Part shown: one piece after another, positions 14,291 through 24,682 of the stretch
Numbering within the stretch: position 1 is the first letter of the stretch
How the letters are laid out: each line of letters begins with the position of its first letter
Assembly (NCBI GenBank): GCA_016748015.1
Contig: JAAOMT010000518.1
Span: forward strand, 407,388-471,387
From: Geosiphon pyriformis
Taxonomy: Eukaryota > Glomeromycota > Glomeromycetes > Archaeosporales > Geosiphonaceae
Length of the DNA: 64,000 nt
Direction: 5' to 3'
The notes under the pieces: model-generated
Told to the model about the DNA's origin: nothing
What the model saw: the letters and a program-made list of their open reading frames with translations, nothing else
Database searches by the model: none
Position numbers and translations under genes: made by a program

Positions 14291-14639
14291 CAAAAAGTTA
14301 ATATAAATTTTTTAAAACTTATTTGCTTTTTTTTAAAGTTTTTTCAATTAATAACTATATTATTATTATTTATAAACTAATTTATAAAAACAATATTTAA
14401 TTATTTAAAATATTTAAAGATTTATAAAATATGTAAATTTCTTTAAAATAATTAAAAACAAAAAAGTACATTTTTTTAAAAAAAAGTTTTTTGTTTTTGT
14501 TTTTTCTTATAATATTGTTTTCAATATTTTTTAAATAAATAATTTTTTTGTAATAAACCTAAAAATTACTTCAAGTAGTAGTATATTTAAAAAAAAAATA
14601 CTTAAAAGAGTTTCTATAAATAATATTAAACACTTTAAT
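14291..14639. other. AT-rich spacer
   Basis: No feature seen between the half-LINE and the start of plus-strand LINE copy C. Confidence 0.4.
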
Positions 14640-15330
14640 AATAATAATAATAATTTTTTTAGTCAAATTAGGTCTTAAAAATAATATGTATTCAAATATA
14701 GATAGTAAATTCAGTAATAATAAAGATAATAATATCTCAATAAACGCTAATAGTGGTTTTTTTTGGCTCAGCAGTAATAATTTCTAAAGCTAAGAAGTTA
14801 ATACTGGTTTAAAATATAGTTGTCTTATTAATATAATTGACTATAATATAGATAAAAATAAAAAACTTTTTTTTTTCTTCTTAATATTTTTTTGAACAAA
14901 AATAATTGACTTCAGAATAATAAAAATTTAAGTTGAAAAAAAGTTTTGCTTTAAATATTAACTTATTAACAATTAAGAATAAATCAATAACAATAAAAAT
15001 ACAAATTATTAAAAACATTTTTTCAAAAGTAAATAATTTTAAAAAAACTATTACTCTCTCAAAGTTTGAAAATTATTAGATCTATGTTTATATTTAAAGA
15101 AAACATGAAAAAAATTATATTATTAACTAACAAAAATAGTATTATAGTAAACAATAATTTAAAAAAAAATTTTATAAATATGTTAAAATATAATTATTAT
15201 TATAGTATTTGAATATAAACAAATAACATTAATCTAATTATAATTAATTAGACTATAACAGAAAATTGTAATAAAGTTTGCTAAATTAAGTTAAACTAAT
15301 GCTTTAATTATTAATTAATTATTATTAATT

Positions 15331-15747
15331 ATGAAAAATTTAATACATATTATTAAAGCTATAAACAATTATAATATTCAGATATTAAGAAATTATTTTA
15401 AGACATTTCTGTTTATTTTATCTATAAAAACAACTGTTTATAATTTGGATACTTTGGTAAAAGAGATTGGTAAAAAAACTTGTATAATTAACCACTTTTA
15501 TAAAATTAATAATAAAGTTTATTGTGTTATAATTGGTTTTGTTTTAGAAAAAAATTTGGAATTGGCTTTTTACATGGAGCTAATTTTTAATAATATAAAA
15601 ATTTTTTGGACTAAGTTGAAATTAATGTATTGTAAAAAGTATAGACACTTTGATTATTTAATTTTTAAATATAATATCTTTAGTATAACTGTTTTTTTTT
15701 TAAGAAAAGTTTATATAAAGTTGATTTTAGATAAAAATCATATTTAA
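15331..15747 (+). pseudogene. LINE copy C: ORF1 C-terminal half
   Basis: The 138-residue open frame lines up with copy D ORF1 at 57917-58234. Shared features are the LF.L.I.TT.Y.L..L....GKKTC core, a hydrophobic strand pattern, and a decayed zinc knuckle (YCKKYRHFDY where C-x2-C-x4-H-x4-C is expected). Its remaining openness is notable among so many stops, but there is no sign it is used. Confidence 0.6.
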
Positions 15748-17600
15748 TTAACTTATTTTTATGTTAAAAAAAAGGTTTTTATTTTACAATTGATGGCTTT
15801 TGATAATTAATTTTGAACATAAGTAGTTTTTTTAACAAATATTAATAAGAATATTTATTATGATTTTTATATTAGTTTTCTATTTTTTAGTGTTTTTTTT
15901 TCTGTTATTAAAAATTTGCTATTAAGTTTAGTTATTTATATTAATACTTATCTGACATCTTTAGAAAAGTCTTTAAAACTTTTGATTAATTAAGTATTTA
16001 GTATTTTTTGTAGATTAAATAGTCTAATCTTGAGTTTTTACATATTTATAGTTTCTTTTTTTCTTTTAGTAAATGTTAATTTAAATTAAATATAGTTATA
16101 AACAGCTTAAGTAAGGTTTTTTTTATGTAATAAATGGTTTAAAATCTTTTGTTCTAAGTATAAGTAGTATAAAAATTCTTATTACTAAGATAAAAAGTAT
16201 AAAATCCAAGATAATTATATTAAAAATTTCTATAAATTCTATTTTAGTAAGTTAAATTAGTTGTATACTAATTTAAATTCCATAATATTATTTTTATTTT
16301 AATAAATAAGTTAGTTTAAAAGTTTGCTGCATGTAATATTAAGGGTATAAACATTTTAGCTAAACAAAAAAACATTGTTTATTGATATTTGGATTTTGAT
16401 AATATGATTTTAATTATTATAAAAACAAAATTAAGATTTAGTATTAGACTATAGACTATAAATATGTTTAATAAAATTTATATCTTTATATTTGGTATAG
16501 ATAAAAGATATTTTGATGTTAATATAGTTATTATTTTAAATAATTCTTTGGCTTATTATATTTCAAAAGTAGAAAAATTTCAGATTAGATTATTTTAATT
16601 TATTTTTATTTAAAAATAAGTTTTTTATCATGATTTTGGATTTGTATATTAGTGTTTTTGCTAAAACCAAATTTAATTAAGCTGTAAAAGTCAACTTTTT
16701 TATTGCTAATACAATAAATTCTAGTCTTTTTGTGGTTTTAAATAGAAATTTCAAAATAAATAAATCTAAAAAAAGCATAAATTTCAGATTTTGTTTAGAT
16801 TTGGATTTGGTTAATTTATTTAGTAAGCATTTTTTGGTTAAAGTTTTTACTTAAAACAACTCTAAAAAGATTGAAAAGATTATTAATTTTGTTTTTATAA
16901 ACAAAAATTTGTTATTTGCAATTACATATTATAAAATCAACTTTATATCTAAATTTTTTAACACTAATTACAAGGTAGTTGTAATTTTAATTAAATTAAG
17001 TGGCCTTTTAAATATTTGTTTAAATAATATTTGCAAACAAATAAATAAGAATTATTGAAAATTTATAATTAAAAATACAGATAATATTAAGTAATTATAC
17101 TTTAAAAAGTGCTGTTTTGTTAAGTTTTTAATTACAATAATAAGTTTGTAAATATAAAATATTGTTAAAATTTAGATATAATATAAAAGGCATTAAAAAA
17201 AGTTGTAATAAACTCTGCTAATATAATGTTTTTTAAAAATTGGTTTAATATGTTTAAGTATTTAAGAAACAAGCAATTATTAAAGTTCTTTGAATTAAAA
17301 TTACTGGTTTTCAAAATGGTAAAAAAATTAGATTTGAATAACAAGCTTAAGTTTAATTGTTTTTTTTATACTTGATTAGTTATAAATAATAAAAAGACCT
17401 TTAAAATTAACAAATTAATACAAAATAGTGTAATTGTTATAAATATTATTAAATATTTGTTATTAATTAAGAAAAAATACAAAAAATTTAACTATTTTAA
17501 ATCTAAAGTAGCTGAAGATATATATATCAAAAAAATAATCAAAAAGTGTATAAATAATTTTTGCTTTAATAATATTACTCATAAAAATTAAGAATTATAA

Positions 17601-18379
17601 TAGTAGATAAAATAGCTAATCAAAAATAGACATAATAAAAAGAGAAATTCTAAAATTTCTTTTAAGAAATTGCAGAATTTCAGAATTCCAAAATTCTTTT
17701 TAAAGAAATTGAAAGATTTTAAAAAATTTTATATAAAATAATTTATGTATATATAGTAAGAGTATTAGAAGCAAAAAAAGTAATAAAGTTAATTCAATAG
17801 AATTTAATAGAGTTTAAAACAATAATACTTTTTTCTTCAAAAGATAGTTTTCTATAACTTAAAGTAAAATTACATAAAAATATTAATAAAATTATTCATT
17901 ATTATCCAATCCATATTATTATTACTTGATTAAAAAAATATTAAATCACTTTATACTATCAACACTCTATATTAATAAAATTTAATACTTAATTATACTA
18001 GACTAATAGCTTTTGATTATGGCTATTAATAAAATACTAATTTTTTATTTTTTTTTTTATTTTTTTTTATTTTTTTTTGTTTTATTTTTTTGTTGTTTAC
18101 TAATCAATTAAAAAAATTAAGTGCTAAGTATTTGACATTAAGAATGGTTTAATAAAAGACTTAAGAACAAAAATAGCTTACCAGAAGGGCATAATTACCA
18201 AAATAAACCAGCCAATATGCTGAAAAAAATCATCAATTGAATTTCTGTTTATTATACAAAGAACTCAACCAAAACTTTTAAACTCCAAAATCTTCAGAAA
18301 TTACCAATATTCTTAGTTATTAAGCACTAAGTTACAGATTTATTATTTGTTTTAATATTCCAAATAATCATCTGTAACA
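17601..18379 (+). repeat. Solo LTR, family 1, inside LINE copy C
   Basis: It aligns end to end with the gypsy-1 LTRs: AATTCC-type repeats near 17640-17720, a TATA-like TATGTATATATAG at about 17746-17758, the 'CTTTTGATTATGGCTATTAATA' region, the T-rich tract near 18040-18090, and the terminal CATCTGTAACA. The bases ATAA flank both sides (17597-17600 and 18380-18383), a possible 4-bp target duplication. Confidence 0.75.
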
Positions 18380-19280
18380 ATAAAAAGCACATAATAAGAA
18401 GTATTTTAAAAAAACTATTTTATAAAATAGTATTGAATTATTTAGTAGTAGAAGAAAAATTGGTTTTAGAACCAAAGAAAGTAAGATCTAAAGTTAATAA
18501 GATCATAAAAAAATAGATAAAAAAATATAAAGTGTTTTAAATGCTATCTGGTTTATAGTTTTATTAATATGTATTTTTGAATTAAATAAAAAATAATGTT
18601 TTTTTTAGTTTAATAAATAAAATTAATATAAAAAATTTGGTTATAGCAATTAAAGTTTTGTTTAATAGCAAAGTTATTGGTTTATTTAACATATTTAATA
18701 AGCTTTAAAAACATTGTAACAAAGTAGTTATACAGTATTTTTTGAATTTATTAAATTCTTGTCTGATTTTTAATAATGTTTTAGTTTTGTAAAAAAGAAC
18801 ATAAATTTTAATAATTCTTAAGTCTTATGAGTAAGATAATATTTTAATAAATACTTATTTAATTGCACTAATTAAGATGACCAGAAAAATTTTGTTTAAA
18901 ATTCTGTTAGATAAAATTTTTTTTATGTATAGTAAATTTAATGTTCTCTATAAAAATAATTTTTTAATTTTAAAGAGTACTTTAATTTAATTTTCTGTGT
19001 TTGTTGTTAACTTAATAATAGAAAATATTTTAAAAAAAAACTAAAAATTTTGGCTCGTATTATAAAATATATGCAAAATTTATAATTTAGTTGGATGGTT
19101 CTACTTAAAGACTAATTTAAGGTGTATTAAAATGTATGACTAGTTTATAAATTTTTTTGAAAACATATACATAAATAGAATTAAAAAGATAATAACAGAT
19201 TTTGGGTTTTTAAATAAGTACAAATACATAATAGACTGAATTAAGGCAAAATTTTTTCATCACTTCTTTAAAGAATTTTT

Positions 19281-19478
19281 TTGTTAACAAAAAATATATT
19301 TAAATTTAGTTTTATTAAAGTATATTTAGATATTAAGTTTTTTTCAAATATAGTTTTCAAGAAAATTTTATTAGATAAATTGTTTTTATATTTAATTTTG
19401 GTAATTTTACAACTTATAGTTGACTATCAAATACAGTTTAGTTTTGTGTTTAAGAATATTAAAAGTAAAATATTATAA
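19281..19478 (+). pseudogene. LINE copy C: RT C-terminal (thumb) fragment
   Basis: The open stretch matches copy D near 53650-53760: a LYLxLVxLQLIVxYxxQFSFV string versus the similar segment in copy D. It lies downstream of where the palm motifs should be. Relic only. Confidence 0.6.
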
Positions 19479-21440
19479 TAAAAAAAAGCTCAAATTTAAA
19501 GCCAATTTGCTTAAAAATTTTTTTAATAAGACTTTATATTACTTATTTTTATATGAATTGAAGTTTTTCAAGCAAATATAAATAGCAAACAAGATGGCTT
19601 AGTAGTTAAGTTCTTTAATACAATAGAAATTTTTGGCTATTTATTTGAGCACTATTTTTTGAATTTGCAAATTATGAACTAAAGACTTATAAATTTTTTA
19701 CAGTTTTTAATCAAGTTAAGAATCAACTTTATTAATAATTATTTGGCAAATATTGTAAAAATATTTTTAAATAATAAAATTTTTTTGGCAATAACTTATT
19801 TAATGTTTTTTATTTTTTGAAGCACTTAAATGTTGCTTTTGAAAACAAGTTGGTAAACAAGTATAAAGTAATTTTGAATTATTATTGAAAAAAATAAATC
19901 TTAAAGACTTAGTACTATTATGATTTATTAAGATTTTAGTTTATAAAACTAAATTTTTTAATAATTTTAATAAGATTGCTTTAATTTTTGATTGCTCAAA
20001 TTTTTTTCTGTTTGAAAAATTTTTTAAATATTTGTAAATATTTATATAAGTTATAGATAAGAGTAATTAATATATATACTAATAATTTATTAAAAAGCTT
20101 AAATATTAAGAAAATAACAAATAGAATAATTGTTTATTTTTTTAATATTAAAATAAATATAAATGTTAAAGTTTATGATTTGTTATTTTCTATAATATTT
20201 TAATTACAAATAATTATGTTATTATTAAAATATGTTCTTTTTTTTTGCTTAGTAGTTTTATATATAAACAACTAAACTATTATAAATATATATATTTTGA
20301 AACTTAAATTTTACTTATCTAACTTTTAAAATAAGTATTAAATAAAGAAACATTATATAATTAATTTAATCAAATTAAAAAACATTTTTGTAGTATAAAT
20401 AAAAATCAAAAGCCATTCTGAAATTGTTAACAATAATTAAACAAATGTTTTTGTATATAATATAATCTAATTTTAATTAATATTTTTAGTTAGTATATAT
20501 AAAAAATTTATTATAGTTAATAATTTGGTTGTGTTAAGCAATGCTTCTTATTTTGTTTATAATATTTATTGAACTGTTTGTTATGTTTAATAAAAAGCAA
20601 GTTTAGATACAGAGATTATTAATAACTTGTTTATTTAGAACATAAACTGAACTTATATGATCTTGGTTTAATATCTGAATTTTCATATACTTTTTAAATT
20701 TACCAGTAAAACTTTGGCTGTTTTTTACATATATTTAATAAAAATAATCTATAAATAATTATTAATTGCAGTTAAAAAAAAACTTTATGACAAAGATTAT
20801 TTAAGTATTTTATGTTTAATATATAGTAATATTAAATTGTCTAATCATGCTTTTACTTATTCAAAAAATACTATTGTATATTTTTAAATATTACTTAGTT
20901 ATGTTTAATTATAGATGTTTTTAGTAAAAGCTTATTCTTTATTATTATCTTTAATGTTATATATATTTTTTTAAGATATTAAATATTGATATTTATATAA
21001 TTTTGTGCAAAAATTTTGTTTTTAAAGATTAGATAAATAAAGTAAAATTAATTTTTAATAATAAAAAAAAGACCAAGTTAATAGTAATTGGTTTTGTTTA
21101 TTACTTAACTAAAAATATTACAATATATTGTGATTATTTAAATCTAAATTTAAGATAAATATAAAGAAATATAATTTAATAAATAATATAAATATAATAC
21201 TTAATATTTTTTGTGATATGTCTGATTTTTTGTTAATTGAAGTAATCTATTTACTTAATATTATTAAGTTATTTATTGTTAGTTTTAGTTTGTATAAGGC
21301 TTGTTTTTTTTTGGATATAAATAGTAATATAAGAATTTATATAAATATATAATATTATCTTGATTGATTTAAATAGTTAGTTATATATAGTAAGTATATA
21401 AATTATATTTAATTAAATTTACTTGGTTTGTTTTTATGTA

Positions 21441-22569
21441 TTAAATAATAATTAAACTATATTTGTTAATAAATTTAAATAAAAAATAAATATATAAATT
21501 CAAGTTATTTACAAAAAAATATAAATAATAAGAATTAAAACTATTATACTTAAGTAAATAAATTGTTTATTAGTTATTGTCTTATAAAAAACCAAATTAC
21601 AAAAAAATAAACATTTAAATTAACTGTTTTTATATTTAAAAAACTTAAATTAATAGTAAAAAACATGATTTTTAAATATTAATATAAATTACTAAATTTA
21701 ATAAAAATATTATAAATATTTAAGTTTATAATATTAATTTTTTAATTAAAATAACAAATATTTTATTATTATTAATAAAAATATTATTTAAAAAAAATTT
21801 TTTTTGGCAATATTCAAAATTTTTTAAGTTGTTATATAATAATTGTTAATTTAGATTATATTATTAATAAAAATATTAGTTATAAAATAAATTATCAAGT
21901 TTGTAATATAAATTAATAAATTAGTTTTGTTAATAAAACAAATATTTATTCTATAATTAAAAAAAAATTGGTTTTTTAATTATAAAATTAATTAATACTT
22001 TATTTTTTATGAATATTAAAATAAAATAAAAGTTTTTGTAATTGAAAAAAACTTTAGTATTTTTAAATAAATTGTTAAGAAATTAAAAAAAATAATAAGT
22101 CTTAAATTAGAATGTAATATAAAATAATAAAATTAATAATATTATATTTAATACAGATACAATTTTTTTTGTTTATAAAAAATATTTTAATAAGTTAATA
22201 GATTTTTAAAAACTATAAAATTCTAATATTAAATTTAAAATAAATAAAACTGTTAAATAATTAACAAATTTAGTTATTAAAAATAAAATTTAATTGTTAT
22301 TATATAATATATAATATTTTTAAATAAGCTTTTTCTTATAAATTTAACTTAATTTAATTTTAATTGGCTTAAATAACTAATTATATATAAAAAATACATA
22401 AATTATATCTAATTAAAATAATATTTTGCCTTATTGTATTAAATAATAATAGAGTTATACTTTATTAAAACATAATAATAATATTTTGCTAAATTATATA
22501 AAGTTTTTATAATGTATTTTAACTATTATCTTAAATATATATATATTAATATTAATTATATTATTACAA
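21441..22569. other. AT-rich stretch ending in another LINE 3'-end relic
   Basis: No coding is seen. At about 22365-22480 the plus strand again carries the LINE 3' block in decayed form (ACTAATTATATATAAAAAATACATAAATTATA), so a plus-strand LINE tail ends just before the Fanzor-like relic. Confidence 0.45.
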
Positions 22570-23330
22570 TTTGTGCTGAAAAGATTTTTGCAAATTTTAT
22601 GTTTTTATATTTTATTAATATATATATATATACATATTGATACAAATTTATTGTCAGTTCAAATAAGAATAAACATATTGATTTTGAAAAAAAAATGCAA
22701 AAACAACAAGTGGTTTATTTTTTATAAAATCAGCTCTAATAGCAAACTTACTTTTAGAAAACAAATAAGTAGATATTTGTCTAGATTTACAAAATACAAA
22801 AGCGAATATGCAAAATCCAAGTGAATGGGTTTATTTATGCAGTTTCTATTGATTCTGGTATTTGTACACCTTTCTTTTATTATAGGAATAGGTAAAATGG
22901 GCCATGAAATATTGAACATATTGCGTTTATATGGACAATTTGATATCATGAAAAGACAATTTGGCATAATCAACCTTCAGATGCAAAAAGAAGGATAAAA
23001 GACTTGACATATATGTGGCAAAAAATTACAAGTTTACAAAATGAAATTCATTATATTCTTCACTTGTCATTATTATTCCCCCTTTTTGAACTGTCGAATA
23101 TGTAAACCAAAAAATTAGAGAGATTACACAAAATACAGTTCGAAAATGCTCGGTTGGGCATATTATCAATTTCGACAACGTTTAATAGACATATACGTCT
23201 AAAACTGGCAGCTGATGTGGAAATATCCAAAACATCGGAGGATTCGAAGTGTATAAGTGCCGAAATTGTGGGACTGTAATAGATAGAAATGGCGCTCGAG
23301 GAAATAGTGGTCGTATTTAGTATTGATGTG
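22570..23330 (+). pseudogene. Fanzor/TnpB-like RNA-guided nuclease, truncated and frameshifted
   Basis: The reading frames, taken in order, follow the C-terminal half of TnpB/Fanzor proteins. RuvC-I reads VSIDSG (family IDPG), with its catalytic Asp at 22851-22853. A bridging helical stretch starting DAKRRIKDL begins at 22980. RuvC-II reads FELSNM, Glu at 23088-23090, just after a frameshift from a PPF string. WAYYQFRQRL sits at 23146-23190 where the family has W.HYRFRQRL. The zinc ribbon keeps only its second pair, YKCRNCG (Cys at 23258-23260 and 23267-23269). RuvC-III then reads VIDRNGAR, lacking two residues of DRDxNGAR. The first CxxC is deleted and at least four frame changes or stops occur. 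The N-terminal half is absent, with LINE sequence where it should be. Fungal Fanzors are often carried by transposons; no element ends were found here. Confidence 0.75.
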
Positions 23331-23452
23331 TTACAATCCATCAATATTGATTAAAATTGATTTGTTCATTATAGAAAATCAAACAATGAATAAAGAGCAA
23401 AAATTTTATTCGTCTTTCTTGGCTCACTTTGGTAGAGCGTTTGCCTAGTGAG

Positions 23453-23703
23453 TTAAATGTAGTTTTCCATAACAATGCTGATTTCCTTTTCAAACTTTTC
23501 TAGCCATGTTGGTAAAGATTCGATTTTCAGTAAAATATCTTTTAATTCTGTTTGAACCCAGATTGTATTTCTAAGAATTACTAAAATTGGTAAACAATGG
23601 AAACTTATTGTGATGAAATTTACATCTTTGGAATTTGGCTTGCCGTATTTTTGCTTTTGGTAAAGCAAAGGCCAACATTTGTTTCTAATAGCGTTTATTC
23701 ACC
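23453..23703 (-). CDS. Hypothetical exon or gene fragment
   Basis: An open minus-strand frame runs from about 23703 to a stop at 23453, reading RNKCWPLLYQKQKYGKP near its start and ending EIS..MENYI. Its amino-acid mix looks protein-like rather than AT-driven. A possible splice acceptor (ATTAG) precedes it at about 23695, so it could be a last exon. The first ATG in frame is at 23668 on the minus strand. I recognise no family, and no neighbouring exon is evident. Confidence 0.3.
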
Positions 23704-24457
23704 ACATAGATGGTTGTGAAAACATCTTTGAGGACCCTTTAAATCTTGTGCTGGTTATCAATTTATGCTGACCTCGGTTAAGTTTCTTTACTTTCTAGGA
23801 ATTTTTTACATATGCAAGCGAAAAACTGAAGTTTGTAGGAAATTACAGGAAGAAATTTACGTCAAATCCTCGATCATAGAATATTTTTTCATGTTAAAAT
23901 GTGGTAGTAATAGGAGGCCAGTGGCTATTTCCGCCCTCCTGCAGAGGGAAAAATTGGGTAGCTCGCAGCGTGAATGATAATTATAATAAAAAACAAAAAA
24001 ATCTTGCAAACACCCAGAAGCACCGTGTTTCTTTGCTGTTCTCAATGGTCTAATTCTTAAAAGGTTTGGGGCGACCTGCTAGATTTAGGGTTTTTGTTTG
24101 TCAACATTTTTTTTATTCTACCACCTATTCTGAGTTGTTTTTTGTTGGTAGTCAAGGCTTTTATGCTTTGTCTTGGGCTAGCTACCGACTCTGGTTTCCA
24201 AGTTTTTGTTTTTGTCTTTGGGTTGCTCCTATCGTCACACTTTATACTTTTTATATTTTCATATTTCTCCTTGTCTCCATCCTATACCTTCGTAGTTCGA
24301 CTTTGTGTAGAAAATTCTAAATTCTTTGGAATTCAAAATACAGTCCTGGAATTATCTACAATTGGGAATCTTTTTGACCAAGAAAACCAATTTTAGGTCG
24401 TTTTATTAATTCACTTCTAAGTATTAGTCTTTTATATTAGCCTTTCAATAAAGAAGT

Positions 24458-24489
24458 GTGCTTTGCACGAACTTAGGTTGCTTCGTGCA
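24458..24489 (+). promoter_or_regulatory. Overlapping, mutually exclusive hairpins upstream of RRM gene
   Basis: GTGC-TTT-GCAC at 24458-24468 can fold on itself. The TGCACGAA at 24464-24471 can instead pair perfectly with TTCGTGCA at 24482-24489. Both cannot form at once. It lies about 200 bases before the start codon; a regulatory role is speculation. Confidence 0.25.
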
Positions 24490-24682
24490 CTTTAAATTTT
24501 CTTTAAAGTTTCATTTATACTCTTCATATCTGGTTCCTTATTTGTCGCTCTTCTCTAATAACCCAGGTATTTTGTGTTAATACTTTTTAGCATTCTGTTA
24601 AAATAGTATCCCTTGTGATACCGTATCCCTTAAAACAATTTTTGCCATTCTGTTTGGTTAAACAAACAAGTTTCTGTAGATA

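Larger units (their letters stand above)
14640..21440 (+). mobile_element. Decayed plus-strand LINE (copy C), split by a solo LTR
   Basis: ORF1 is readable at 15331-15747. Endonuclease coding follows near 16620-16860, with a DLYIS...VVLNRNF..NKSKKS string that mirrors the copy D endonuclease. RT/thumb coding is at about 18560-19480, and the 3'-UTR block is at 21360-21440. A family-1 LTR at 17601-18379 interrupts ORF2 between the endonuclease and the RT. The left boundary is uncertain because the 5' part is so decayed. Confidence 0.65.
23331..24682. other. Intergenic region between Fanzor relic and RRM gene
   Basis: Composition is close to that of the genes, so this is not decayed repeat. It contains one possible minus-strand exon (23453-23703), a tRNA-like half-box near 23421-23454 that I do not accept, and a pair of overlapping inverted repeats at 24458-24489. 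The last few hundred bases probably hold the promoter and 5' UTR of the RRM gene. A TAG precedes its start codon in frame at 24677-24679, and this TAG could also be a 5'-UTR splice acceptor. Confidence 0.4.

Noticed and set aside
1-22500. Possible mitochondrial origin given the extreme AT level
   Set aside because: No mitochondrial genes, rRNA or tRNAs are seen; the recognisable content is nuclear LINE and LTR sequence, and nuclear genes follow on the same contig.
23421-23454. tRNA-like 5' half (TGGCTCACTTTGGTAGAGCG with TTGCCTAGTGAG)
   Set aside because: It looks like a box A and D-arm, but no box B (GGTTCGAnnCC) or acceptor stem follows within a tRNA length. At best a pseudogene or chance.
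24066-24396. Overlapping 84- and 100-codon plus-strand frames upstream of the RRM gene
   Set aside because: Both are Phe/Leu/Cys-rich from T-rich sequence, overlap in different frames, and lack motifs; more likely leader or promoter.
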